Assembly: GCA_016710365.1 (NCBI GenBank)
Contig: JADJVW010000005.1
Span: 62,001 to 126,000 of the forward strand
Direction: 5' to 3'
DNA: 64,000 bases
Source of the DNA: Candidatus Caldilinea saccharophila
GTDB taxonomy: Bacteria > Chloroflexota > Anaerolineae > Caldilineales > Caldilineaceae
In this document: positions 52,366 to 62,445 of the stretch, one piece after another
Position numbering within the stretch: the stretch's first letter is position 1
How the letters are laid out: the number at the start of each line of letters is the position of its first letter
Made by a program: the position numbers and the translations under genes
Notes under the pieces: model-generated
Told to the model about the DNA's origin: nothing
Databases searched by the model: none
Seen by the model: only the letters and a program-made list of their open reading frames with translations

Positions 52366-53239
52366 ATGCAAGATGCAGTCGAACGCATAATCGCCGCTCA
52401 CCACGCGGCAGGGAAAGAGTTCGAGGCCGGCGGTGTGCGCAGCTTCGTCCGGTCACAGGGAGAGGGCGATCCAATCGTCCTCTTCCACGGCATCCCCCTC
52501 GTCCTGGTCTCTCTACCGCAAGGTCATTCCGCTTTGGGCCGCGCGCGGCTTCCGTGCGCTGGCCTTCGATCTGCCCGGCCTTGGCTTTGCGGACCGGCCG
52601 GCTGACTTCGACTACACGTTCGGCGGGCTGGGGCGCTGGGCGGCGGCGGCCGTCGATGCTCTGGGATTGGAGCGCTTTCACCTCGTGGTGCACGATGCAG
52701 GCGGGCCGGTCGGCTTTGAAATGGTGGCGACGATGCCTGCCCGCATTCGCTCCTTGACGCTGCTCAATACCGTGGTCGATCTGGAATCAGTGCCCTTCGC
52801 CATGGAGTTCTATGCGCGCTTCGCCACGGGTGAGCACTGGCCGGCGTTGCCGCCGCGACGCGCCACGCGCGAGCTGCTCTATCGCGTGGGCATCGGCAAT
52901 CGCAGCGCAACGCCGCCGGAAGAAGTGGACGTCTATCGAGAGCTGATCTTGCGCGAGGACAATGGGCGCGCCTATCTGCACCTCATGCGCAATCTTGACA
53001 GCACGCGCAAACAGGGCGCCGACTATTCAGCGGTCGTCAACACGCAGAAGGTTCCCTATCCGGTCCAGGTCATCTGGGCGGCCGATGACCGCACCCTGCC
53101 CCTGCGCAAACACGGCTGGAAGGCGCGTGAGGCAACCGGGCTGGACACGATCCAAACGCTGCCGGGCAAACATTACTTCCAGGAAGATATGGCGCCCGAA
53201 ATCGCAGCCACAGTGGCTGGCTTTGTGGCGAGCGCCTGA
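52366..53239 (+). CDS. Alpha/beta hydrolase, haloalkane dehalogenase-like, one frameshift
   Basis: Alpha/beta-fold hydrolase in which the nucleophile elbow is HDAGGPVG, with Asp rather than Ser, as in haloalkane dehalogenases and epoxide hydrolases. The oxyanion region is IVLFHGIPSSSW after repair of a break near 52495. The catalytic acid may be in VIWAADDRTLPLRKHG and the His in LPGKHYFQED. ATG 52366 (MQDAVERIIAAHHAAGKEFE). Joined length ~291 aa, typical. A haloacetate dehalogenase or epoxide hydrolase is equally possible. It precedes the sulfatase by 164 nt. Confidence 0.8.
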
Positions 53240-53403
53240 GAGATTAAAAGCCAACCACAAAGTCATGAAGATCACTACAAATGCGTCTATTTTGAGCAGT
53301 TCTTTGCGCCTTAGGGGTTACTTTTCAAATCGCTTCTGAAACTGACCAGGCATCTATTTGAAAAGCGATGAAGACTTAGTTTGCACCAATCAAGGAGAAC
53401 AAC

Positions 53404-55776
53404 ATGGCAAATCAACCTGACAGGCACGCGCGTTCCGTGCTGCCGATTCCTGACCGCGCCTATGCCGGCTCGATCTTGTACGACGCCAAGAATCCGGACA
53501 ACAAATTTCCACCGATTCAGCCCTTGCGCCCGCCGCAGGGTGCGCCCAATGTGCTGGTCGTCCTGATTGACGACGTGGGGTTCGGCGCGTCGAGCGCGTT
53601 TGGCGGCCCCTGCAACACGCCGGCGTTTGAAAGCGTGGCCGCGGACGCGCTGAAATACACCCGATTTCACACGACCGCGCTCTGCTCACCCACGCGCCAG
53701 GCGATGCTGACGGGGCGCAACCATCATTCCGTGGGCATGGGCGGCATCACCGAAATCGCCACATCATTGCCCGGCTACACCTCCATGCGCCCGAACACCA
53801 AAGCGCCGCTGGCCGAGACGCTCAAGCTCAACGGCTACTCGACCGCGCAGTTTGGCAAATGTCATGAGGTGCCAGTGTGGGAGACGAGCCCTATGGGGCC
53901 GTTCGACCGCTGGCCCGCGGGCGGGGGCGGCTTCGAGTATTTCTACGGCTTTATCGGTGGCGAAAACAACCAGTGGGACCCAGCCCTGTATGAAGGGCAG
54001 ACGCCGATCGAGCCGCCCAAGACGCCTGAAGAGGGCTATCACCTCACCGAAGACCTGGCCGACCATGCCATCGACTGGGTGCGCCAGCAAAAGGCGCTGA
54101 TGCCTGACAAGCCCTTCTTCATGTACTTTGCGCCGGGCGCGACGCACGCACCGCACCATGTGCCTAAGGAATGGGCCGACAAATACAAGGGCCAGTTCGC
54201 CCACGGCTGGGATCGCCAGCGCGAGATTACCTATGCCAGGCAGAAGGAATTGGGCGTCATTCCAGCCGAAGCCGAACTGACTGCACGCCACGCCGAAATT
54301 CCAGCCTGGGACGACATGCCGGACGCGCTCAAGCCGGTGCTGGAACGCGAGATGGAAGTCTATGCCCGGCTTCCTCGAACACACCGACTACCATGTCGGG
54401 CGGCTGATCGACACGCTCAAGGAGATGGAAGTTTACGACGACACGTTGATCTATGTGATCGTCGGCGACAACGGCGCGTCGGCGGAAGGCACGCTGAACG
54501 GCGCGTTCAACGAGATGGCAAACTTCAACGGCATGGCTGCCATCGAGACGCCTGAATTCATGGTCGCCAACATGGATAAATTTGGCACACCCGACTCGTA
54601 CAATCACTACGCGGTGGGCTGGGCATGGGCCATGGACACACCGTACCAGTGGACCAAGCAGGTGGCGTCGCACTGGGGCGGCACGCGCAACGGCACGATC
54701 GTGCGCTGGCCCGCTGGGATTCAGGAAAAGGGTGGTCTGCGCCATCAGTTCTGCCACGTCATCGATGTGGCCCCGACCATCCTGGAGGCGGCAGGCATCC
54801 CGGAGCCGGCCATCGTGCATGGCGTGCTGCAAACCCCTTACGAGGGAACCAGTATGCTCTACAGCTTCAATGCCGCCGCCGCTCCCGAACAGCACGACGT
54901 ACAGTACTTCGAGATGTTCGGCAATCGAGGCATCTACTATAAAGGCTGGAGTGCGGTCACCAAACACAGCACGCCGTGGCTCATGGTCGGGCAGACAAAG
55001 CCAGCCTTCGACGACGATGTGTGGGAACTCTACGACGGCAGCAAGGACTGGAGCCAGGCGCACGACCTCGCCAAGGAGATGCCAGACAAGCTGCACGAGC
55101 TGCAGCGCCAGTGGCTGATCGAGGCCGCCCGCTACAATGTGCTGCCCCTGGACGACCGCGGGATCGAGCGGGCAGTGCCTGAGATTGCCGGCCGGCCCAC
55201 CCTCATCAGCGGCAACTCCCAGCTCCTGTTCGGACACATGGGGCGTCTGTCCGAGAACAGCGTCGTCAGCATCAAGAACAAATCCTGGTCCGTGACCGCA
55301 GAGGTAATCGTGCCCGCCGCGGGTGCGGAAGGCGTGATCATCGCGCAGGGGGGCAAGTTTGGGGGATGGAGCCTCTACGCCAAGGATGGCAAGGCCAAGT
55401 TCGTCTACAACGTGCTGGGTCTGCAGGAATTTCCAACCGAGGCGGCGGAGTCCATCCTGCGGGCAAGCATCAGGTGCGTATGGAGTTTGCCTACGACGGC
55501 GGCGGCATGGCCAAGGGCGGCGACGTCACCCTCTATTATGACGGCAAGCAGGTCGGTGCGGGTCGCGTCGCGGCGACGCAACCGATGATCTTTTCGGCGG
55601 ATGAGACCACCGATATCGGCCATGAAACGGGCACGCCGGTCAGCCCTGACTACACCACCGGCGGCAGCAAGTTTACGGGCAAGATCAACTGGGTGCAGAT
55701 CGACCTGGGCGACGACGATCATGATCACTTTATCGACCCGGAAGAGCGGTTGCGCGTGGTGATGGCGCGACAGTAA
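53404..55776 (+). CDS. Arylsulfatase (type I, formylglycine), two frameshifts
   Basis: Hydrolyses sulfate esters. The formylglycine motif CSPTRQAMLTGRN holds the Cys to be modified. Metal ligands occur in VLIDDVGFGASSAF and IVGDNGASAEG, with Lys/His in QFGKCHEVP and FAPGATHAPHH. ATG 53404 has AAGGAGA upstream. Breaks near 54365 (before GFLEHTDYHVGRLIDTLKEM) and 55465 (before KHQVRMEFAYDGGGMAKGG) split it into three frames. Joined length ~790 aa: beyond the sulfatase core (~560) is a beta-rich C-terminal domain of the laminin-G type. No signal peptide is seen, so it is apparently cytoplasmic unless exported otherwise. No formylglycine-generating enzyme is in the window. Confidence 0.9.
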
Positions 55777-55798
55777 CCTGCGAGCAGGCTGCTCTGCA

Positions 55799-55832
55799 AT
55801 CTTCCAGGAAGCTTCAGAGCTTCCTGGAAGAT
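55799..55832. repeat. Hairpin, ATCTTCCAGGAAGCT family
   Basis: Perfect 15-nt arms at 55799-55813 and 55818-55832 with a 4-nt loop, 23 nt after the sulfatase stop. It is the same sequence as 42303-42336 except for the loop. It may separate sulfatase and LOR-SulP transcription. Confidence 0.75.
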
Positions 55833-55887
55833 GTCCGGCGTACGATGCAAACCAACCGATAAAACCATCGATAAGGGAGAACATAAC

Positions 55888-56460
55888 ATGCTTGGACGTG
55901 GAAGACGTGAAGAACGGCGCGAAGAGCGACACGATGGGCCGGCCGGCCCAGTGGGCGGTGCGGGCGGCGGCGCCAACCGCTATCAGATGACGCAGCGAAT
56001 GGTTTCGATCGGCGACGATTTCTGGATCGAAAACGAACGCGGCGAGAAGGTCTACAAAGTGGATGGCAAGGCGCTGCGTGTGCGCCAAACCCTGATCTTT
56101 GAAGATCGCGGCGGCAAAGAGCTGTGCAAGATTCAAGAGCGCATGTTGCGCGTCAAGGACTCCATGGAGATCGAAGACGCTGACGGCAGGCAGGTTGCGA
56201 TGGTGAAGAAGGCGCTGATCACACCGGTGCGCGAGCGGTGGACCGTCAATCTGCGCGGCGGCCCGGATCTGGAGATTCAGGGCAACATCCTTGACCACGA
56301 GTACAAGATCGAGCATGGGCGCCAGCGCATCGCCGAAATTTCCAAGAAGTGGTTTCGCCTGCGCGATTCTTACGGCGTGGAGATCGATCCGGGGCAGGAT
56401 GATGTTCTGATCCTGGCGGCAACGGTGGCGGTCGACATGATGGCGCACCCCGAGCGCTGA
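55888..56460 (+). CDS. LURP-one-related (LOR) family protein
   Basis: Tubby-like beta-barrel protein, 190 aa, intact. After a charged Gly-rich start (MLGRGRREERREERHDGPAG) the LOR domain reads YQMTQRMVSIGDDFWIENER, GEKVYKVDGKALRVRQTLIF, IQERMLRVKDSMEIEDADGR and ISKKWFRLRDSYGVEIDPGQ, ending in the hydrophobic helix DVLILAATVAVDMMAH. ATG 55888 is preceded by AAGGGAG. A truncated copy exists at 58502-58700. LOR proteins have a predicted membrane- or ligand-binding role, and this one is linked to SulP transporter genes. Confidence 0.85.
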   Translation: MLGRGRREERREERHDGPAGPVGGAGGGANRYQMTQRMVSIGDDFWIENERGEKVYKVDGKALRVRQTLIFEDRGGKELCKIQERMLRVKDSMEIEDADGRQVAMVKKALITPVRERWTVNLRGGPDLEIQGNILDHEYKIEHGRQRIAEISKKWFRLRDSYGVEIDPGQDDVLILAATVAVDMMAHPER

Positions 56461-56702
56461 GATCCACGATTGGCGGTCTAGCAGGATGCTGTTCGGGAGC
56501 GCCCTTTGCCCTATATCGGGTTTTTGGCAGAGACTCGGTGTAGAGCAAAGGGCTTTCATTATAGGCTCCTTTCTGTTCCCGAAGCGCGACCGAGAGCGCA
56601 AGGTGTTGGTAGCTATCACCAGCAGGATGCCACTGCCATGGCAGCGGAGATAGGCCTTTCAGCCGCGTCGTATGCCGTCAGCCGCATAATGGAGATACAC
56701 CG

Positions 56703-58413
56703 ATGGGCAACGAAACAAAAGAAACAAAAGCCCCGCGCCAGGGACTGTCCCCAATATTATCTCCGGCCTGGCCACCGGTCTGTTCAGTATTCCCGAAGGC
56801 ATGGCCTATGCCCAGTTGGCCGGCGTCAACCCGGTCTATGGGCTCTATTCCGGCATCGTCGCCACCATTGTAGCCTCGATGACCACCGGCACGATCCTGA
56901 TGATGAGCACGTTGACCAGCGCTATTGCCCTGGCCACCGGTAGCGTCATGCAGTCGGCCAACGTCCAGAGCAGCCAGATGCCGGCCGCCCTCTTCACCAT
57001 CACCTTCCTGGTGGGCGCTATTATGTTCGTGCTGGCCTGGCGCGGCTGGGCGGCATCGTCAACTTTGTCTCCAACGCGGTGATGACCGGCTTCGTCGCCG
57101 GCGCATCGTGGTTGATCATCACCGGCCAGGAACACCACCTCACCGGCTACGCTCCGCAGGGCGCCAACCAGATCGAGAAGTCCATCAACTGGCTGCAAAA
57201 TATCAACCAGTGGGACAAGACGACGGTAGTGGTTTCTATCGCCGTCATTGTTTTCATGGTGGTGCTCAAGCGCATTCGCCCCCTCGAAAAGTTCGCCCCG
57301 ATTATCGTGTTGCTGGTTGCCACAGTCGTCGTAAACCTGTTGAAGATCCAGACGGAGCTGGTTGGAGACATCGCTACAATTCCCAACAGCCTGCCCTCCT
57401 TCATGCTACCCAACTTCAGCCTGATCCCGCAGCTTGCGCTGGGATCGATCTCGGTGGCGCTGGTGGCCCTAGCCCAGGGCGCGGGCATCAGTACGGCCGT
57501 GCCCAACCCTGATGGCAGCAAGGCCAGCCAGTCGCGCGACTTTCTGGGCGAAGGCCTCGGCAACCTGGCCGGTAGCTTCTTCCAGTCGATGGGCACGGGC
57601 GGTTCACTGTCGCGCACCGGCATCAGCACCGGCGCTGGCGCCAACAGCCGGCTGGGCGGTGTGTTCGCCGGCCTCTGGCTGGGTCTGATCCTCCTGCTCT
57701 TTGGCAGTCAGGCCGAAAAGGTGCCGCTGGCCGTCATCGGCGGCATGCTAGTGGTGATCGGAGTCGAACTGATCATGGCACGCGTGCCCAGCGCCCGGCT
57801 GGTCTTCAGCACGCGCGCCTGGGGATCCATTGCTGCCATGACGATTACCTTTGTGTCGGCAGTGTTCATTCCGCTGCAATACACCATCTTCCTGGGCGCG
57901 GCGCTGTCGCTGGGGCTCTACCTGGTGGCGTCGTCGCAAAAAGCGCGCGTACAACAAGCCGTGCGCCTGGAGGATGGCGGCTGGGAGATGCGTGAGCCGG
58001 CCAAGGCGCTGAAATCCAACGCCGTCAATATCTTTGTCATCCAGGGACTGGATTTCTTCGCCGAGGTGCCAACGCTGGAGGGCCAAATCCCAGCGGCGCA
58101 CGGCGCAACCGCTGCCTCCAACGCCGTTGTCGCACTGGTTTTGCGCGACATGCAGAAAATCACCAGCACAGCCATCCGCTGGCTGGAGCGCTACGCTAAA
58201 GACCTCAAGGCCAACGACTGCCTGTTAATACTGGCCGATGTCAACCCGATGGTCGTAGATGTAATGAAGAAGAGCGGCCTGCTGGATGTCATCGGCGAGC
58301 AGAATGTCTTCCCAGCCACGCCGCGCGTGCTGGAGGCTGAAGAACATGCCTGGGAAGCTGCCCAGCAGTGGCTGAAGCAGCGGCCCAGCGCGGCTGACGC
58401 AGATGGATCATGA
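56703..58413 (+). CDS. SulP-family anion transporter, copy 1, two frameshifts
   Basis: SLC26/SulP permease for sulfate or bicarbonate. Signature IPEGMAYAQLAGVNPVYGLY occurs after the N-terminal ~25 residues (ATG 56703, MGNETKETKAPRQ). Breaks near 56747 and 57050 separate three frames; the last runs MMTGFVAGASWLIITGQEHH to the stop. The transport core includes GEGLGNLAGSFFQSMGTGGS and LSRTGISTGAGANSRLGGVF. The C-terminus (NAVNIFVIQGLDFFAEVPTL onward) is a degenerate STAS-like domain. Joined length ~570 aa. It follows the LOR gene, separated by ~240 nt without clear features apart from the motif shared with 58695-58730. Confidence 0.88.
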
Positions 58414-58501
58414 CTCTGAACGAGTTCCTGACTTTTAGGCCCAATTGTCGGGCCTGCCTGATCGGCTCATTCTTAGTCGGCCCGTCTTACGGTTCATAGT
58501 T

Positions 58502-58703
58502 GGCGCCAATCGTCATCAGATGACGCAACGAATGGTTTCAATCGGCGACGATTTCTGGATCGAAAACGCACGCGGCGAAAAGGTCTCAAAATTCAGGAAC
58601 CCAGGGCAACATCCTTGACCGTGAGGATAGGATCGAGCAAGAGAGACAGCGGGTAGCCGAAATCTCCAAAAAGTGGTTTCGTCTGCGCGATTCCTATGGT
58701 GTA
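58502..58703 (+). pseudogene. Decayed, internally deleted copy of the LOR gene
   Basis: Nearly identical to the LOR gene in two blocks: GCCAATCGTCATCAGATGAC onward encodes MTQRMVSIGDDFWIENARGE, then a jump joins ATTCAGG...GGGCAACATCCTTGACC, encoding QGNILD..., followed by EISKKWFRLRDSYG. The central ~200 nt and the 3' end are missing and there is no start codon. It is followed by CAAAGGGCTTTCATTA at ~58707, shared with ~56548 downstream of the intact LOR gene, so a LOR-plus-leader segment was duplicated. The remainder of gap 58414-58751 shows nothing else. Confidence 0.85.
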
Positions 58704-58751
58704 GGGCAAAGGGCTTTCATTACATGCTCCTCCAGAAAAAGGATAGGATAG

Positions 58752-60501
58752 ATGAGTAAATTAGCTCTGGCTGCCAGCCGTTTCGGACGCTACTTTCCCG
58801 TGATCAACTGGGGGCGCCATTATGATCGCGCGTGGTTGCGCGACGATCTGGTCTCCGGCGTGGTGGTTGGCTTGATCATGATTCCGGTGGCGATGGCGTA
58901 CGCGCAAATGGCTGGCGTGCCGGCCCAGGCTGGCCTCTACTCGGCGGTGGTGGGCATGACGGCCTATGCCCTGCTTGCCACCAGCCGCCACCTCAAGATC
59001 ACAGCCAGTTCCACCATGGCGATCATGTCACTTTCGGTGGTGGCGCCGCTGGCGGGGGCGACGCCGCGGCGCTATGGCGCTCTCCTCGGCGCTGGCGCTC
59101 ACCGTGGGCATTGTCATGCTGGTGCTGGGCGTTCTAAAATTAGGCTTTATCTCAGATTTCCTCACGAAATCGGTGATGACGGGTTATATCTTTGGCGTGG
59201 CCTGTCTGATCGCCATCAGCCAATTGCCCAAAGTGTTTGGCGTGCCTGGCGGCAGCGGCACCTTCTTTCAACAACTTTTTCATTTCGTCTCTGAATTGCC
59301 CCAGACCAACTTCTACAGCCTGGCGCTAGGCTTGGGCGCAATCGTCATGATCCTGATCATCCACCAGCGGCGGCCGCTGATCCCAGGCGCGCTGCTGGCC
59401 TTGGTGCTGGGAATTGCCATCTCAGCGATTTTCCAGTTGAGCGAAAAACACGGGGTCAGCGTCGTCGGTCAAATCCCGACCGGGATGACTTCCCCGGAAA
59501 TCCCCTGGATCAGTCTTGGGGATCTACCCTTCATCATTGGCGGTGCGGCCGGGATCGTCTTTCTGGCGGTCGGCGAAACATTGGGAACCGGACGCGCCTA
59601 TGCCGCGAAATATCAATATGAAATCGATGCGGATCAGGAACTGCTGGCGCTGGGCGCAGCCAATGTGAGTTCGGGGCTGTTTCAGGGCATCACCATCGAC
59701 ATGAGCCTGTCCAGCACGGCCAGCGGCGAAGCGGCCGGCGAGCGCACCCAACTTTCCACGTTGGTCAGCGCTGGCGTCATCCTGGCGGTGGTGGTTCTGC
59801 TTGCGCCGCTGCTGCGCAATCTGCCCACAACGGTGCTGGGCGCCATTGTGTTGAGTTCGATCCTCGGTCTGTTCAACTTCGACGAATTCAAGCGCTACTA
59901 TCAACAGCGCAAGGCCGATTTTGCGCTGGCGCTCACCGCGCTGATCGGCGTGGTGTCGAGCAGCGTTATGATTGGCCTGGCGATCGCCGTAATGCTATCG
60001 TTGATCATGCTGCTCTACCGTGCCAGCCGGCCCTATATCGCCACTTTGGGCAGACAGCCGGGAACCGCCGGCGGCTACGGCGATGTGCTGCGCCACCCAA
60101 ACGCCCAACCGATTCCCGACCTGACGCTCCTGCGCCTGGATGCACCCCTCTACTTCTTTAACGCCAACGTAGCGCGCACGGAGATTCTGGCTCATGCCGC
60201 CGAGGATCCGCCGCCGCAGGCAATTCTCCTCGATCTCGCGGCCACCGCAGATCTCGATATCGGCACATCCGACATGCTGCGTGCTTTGGATGACGACCTT
60301 CGTCAGGCAAAGATCGATTTGCTTTTCGCCCAGGTGCGCGGCTCGGTGCGACAACGGATGCAAATCACCGGATTGCTAGACCAAATTAGCGAAGCGGATA
60401 TCTTCCTGAGCGTTGACGACGCGGTGCAGGCTTTTCTGGCGCGCCAGGCAGCCCCTCCACCGGTCGTCATAGATAGTCATAAACAGCAAGACCTGTCATG
60501 A
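58752..60501 (+). CDS. SulP-family anion transporter with STAS domain, copy 2, one frameshift
   Basis: SulP permease starting MSKLALAASRFGRYFPVINW (ATG 58752) with signature IPVAMAYAQMAGVPAQAGLY. The frame breaks near 59068 (GGCGACGCCGCGG) and continues LALTVGIVMLVLGVLKLGFI. Core motifs: TGYIFGVACLIAISQLPKVF, GLFQGITIDMSLSSTASGEA. The C-terminal STAS domain (LTLLRLDAPLYFFNANVART ... ILLDLAATADLDIGTSDMLR) is complete. Joined length ~583 aa. It differs substantially from copy 1, so the two are not recent duplicates even though their LOR leader is. Confidence 0.9.
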
Positions 60502-60578
60502 ATGATTCCTTTTTCAGGTGACAACCACTTTTGGAAGTGACTGTGTCGCCTCTGCTGCAGATCGATTAGAGGCTGTCA

Positions 60579-61391
60579 ATGAAGGCAAAGACTGCAAAAC
60601 GCCGCGAACTTAAGGGCATCGGCTACGAGTTGTTTATCGGTGCGCTATCGATTCTATCGATTGCAAATCTTGTTCTGATGTACATCTTCGCAAAAGATCA
60701 GAACCTGCAGTATGTCCTGGCGATTATGAATGCGATTATGACGCCGATCTTTCTGGGCGACTTTATCTATCGCATCACGACATCGGAGGAGCGGGCAACC
60801 TACTTTTTCCGCGGCTTCGGCTGGGCCGACCTGCTCTCCAGCCTGCCCTTTCCGCAACTGAAGATTCTGCGTCTCTTTCGGCTGTGGCGCGTGATCCGCC
60901 TCTTTATGGAATTTGGCGTGGGCAACCTGCTCCATGAATTCATCACCCATCGCGCCCAAAATGCCCTGTTGACAGTGGTCTTTCTTGTGCTTTGCGTGCT
61001 GGAATTTGGTTCGGTGGCGGTGCTTGCCGCGGAGCGTTCGGACCCCAACGCGAACATTACGAACGCCACTGACGCGATCTGGTGGGCCTATGTCACGATC
61101 ACCACCGTCGGCTACGGCGACTTCTATCCGGTGAGCACTTCCGGTCGCATCGTCGGCATCTTCGTAATGACCGCGGGGGTAGGGCTCTTCGGCACCCTGA
61201 GCGGTTTTCTCGCCAATACGTTCCTTTCTGACAAACCAAAAGCAACGCAAATCCAAGACGCCAATGCCGGTGAAGTGCAGGCCAACGACCCAAAAGCCAG
61301 GCTGACGCTGATACTACAGAAGATCGAGACCCAGGAGCAGGCGATGGCCGCACTTAAGGCTGAATTAGCGGAAATCGGCGAATTGCTCTGA
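60579..61391 (+). CDS. Voltage-gated-type potassium channel
   Basis: Six-TM potassium channel, 270 aa, intact. The S4 segment is KILRLFRLWRVIRLFMEF with regularly spaced arginines, and the selectivity filter TTVGYGDFYPVS lies between S5 and S6. The C-terminus is a short coiled coil (LILQKIETQEQAMAALKAEL) that may tetramerise the channel. ATG 60579. It follows SulP copy 2 by 77 nt on the same strand and could provide charge balance for anion transport; that link is inference. Confidence 0.93.
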   Translation: MKAKTAKRRELKGIGYELFIGALSILSIANLVLMYIFAKDQNLQYVLAIMNAIMTPIFLGDFIYRITTSEERATYFFRGFGWADLLSSLPFPQLKILRLFRLWRVIRLFMEFGVGNLLHEFITHRAQNALLTVVFLVLCVLEFGSVAVLAAERSDPNANITNATDAIWWAYVTITTVGYGDFYPVSTSGRIVGIFVMTAGVGLFGTLSGFLANTFLSDKPKATQIQDANAGEVQANDPKARLTLILQKIETQEQAMAALKAELAEIGELL

Positions 61392-61421
61392 TTTGAATTC
61401 AAACTTTTCAAGGAGGGTGCT

Positions 61422-61721
61422 ATGGGTTGTGTGTTTGCTTTCTTTGCGATTGGCGTCCCGCGTTTGGCGGTTTTGTTGTTGTGGATGGCGCGGCCCGAAA
61501 CCTTTGCCGCGACATTGAGCAATAGCTGGTTGCTCGGGCCCTTGATCGGCATCTTCTTTTTGCCGTTGACGACCTTGCTCTATGTCTTGCTCTGGACACC
61601 AGGCGCCGGACTGGTCGGGCTGGATTGGCTGTGGATCGGGCTGGCCTTCTTGCTCGACATCAGCGCGCTCTTTGGCAGCGGCTGGTTTCAACGGCGCAGC
61701 GGTTCTGGGTACAAGGGCTAA
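61422..61721 (+). CDS. Small membrane protein (99 aa)
   Basis: Three hydrophobic segments: MGCVFAFFAIGVPRLAVLLL, SWLLGPLIGIFFLPLTTLLY and LVGLDWLWIGLAFLLDISAL, then a short basic tail. AAGGAGG precedes ATG 61422, 30 nt after the channel stop, indicating co-transcription. Conserved-looking small multispanning proteins of this sort are common in Actinobacteriota and Chloroflexota; function unknown. Confidence 0.75.
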   Translation: MGCVFAFFAIGVPRLAVLLLWMARPETFAATLSNSWLLGPLIGIFFLPLTTLLYVLLWTPGAGLVGLDWLWIGLAFLLDISALFGSGWFQRRSGSGYKG

Positions 61722-61726
61722 GAATA

Positions 61727-61768
61727 GGTAGATCGACCCACTCCAGAATGAACTGAGTAGTCGATGCA
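61727..61768 (+). promoter_or_regulatory. 42-nt conserved upstream element, copy C
   Basis: Starts GGTAGATCGACCCACTCCAG and continues AATGAACTGAGTAGTCGATG then CA. Ungapped match to copies at 44943-44984 (minus) and 50783-50824. It starts 5 nt after the small membrane gene and ends 192 nt upstream of the receiver-domain gene. Confidence 0.6.
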
Positions 61769-61888
61769 CTTTTGACCTCTGTGCGTCATGCTATTGCCAA
61801 CGGTTACTACGGTTGTCCAAGACCTTGTACTGTATTTCATCATGTCACCTCGGCGAAGGTGTCGGGACAGTTGGCGACACTTCCGTTA

Positions 61889-61933
61889 CAGGGCGTCCAT
61901 TCGTCAGATAACGCGTGACGAATGGACGCCCTG
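61889..61933 (+). repeat. Perfect 17-nt inverted repeat upstream of the receiver gene
   Basis: CAGGGCGTCCATTCGTC (61889-61905) and GACGAATGGACGCCCTG (61917-61933) with an 11-nt loop, 27 nt before the GTG at 61961. Without a T-run it is more likely a leader hairpin or palindromic element than a terminator. Confidence 0.6.
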
Positions 61934-61960
61934 CCGAGAACGCCACACAGGATATGAAGC

Positions 61961-62332
61961 GTGCGGATATTTATCGCAAGTTCAGACCGAATGCTTAGAT
62001 TAGGATTGCTGCTGCTGCTGGAAAGCGAACCTGGCATAACGGTCATTGGTGTATCTGATCGCGCGGAAGGATTAGCCACTGTGCTAGGCGTCTCGAAGTC
62101 AGAGGTGCTTTTGTTAGATTATGAAATTGCCAAGCAGATGCTGACAGTTGATCTTATCGCCGATATTCATCGTTTAGAGAAATCACCCAAAATCATCGTC
62201 TTTTCGATCGATTCGCAAGTTGAAGGGGTCGCCATCACGGCCGGCGCTCATGCATTTATTAGCAAAACTTTGCCGCCTGATAATCTGCTGCCAATCCTGC
62301 GAGATCTGCTGGTGTCTGAAAAATCCTTGTAG
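61961..62332 (+). CDS. Stand-alone receiver-domain protein
   Basis: 123-residue CheY-like domain: acidic residue in IFIASSDRMLRLGLLLLLES, probable phospho-acceptor Asp in EVLLLDYEIAKQ, Ser/Asp in IIVFSIDSQ, Lys in AHAFISKTLPPDNL. The alpha4-beta5 outline is that of NarL-type regulators, but the HTH is absent. GTG start 61961 with a weak ribosome site. No histidine kinase is adjacent. It may be a phosphate sink or a regulator by protein contact. Confidence 0.8.
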   Translation: MRIFIASSDRMLRLGLLLLLESEPGITVIGVSDRAEGLATVLGVSKSEVLLLDYEIAKQMLTVDLIADIHRLEKSPKIIVFSIDSQVEGVAITAGAHAFISKTLPPDNLLPILRDLLVSEKSL

Positions 62333-62445
62333 ACGCACAAGGAGGGGTGAAAATCATCGATAAGTCTGATAATTCCATAAAACTACCTCGCATCTATGAG
62401 TAAACTTGAATAGCGCACTCTCATTTCAAACAGGAGACAAATCAG

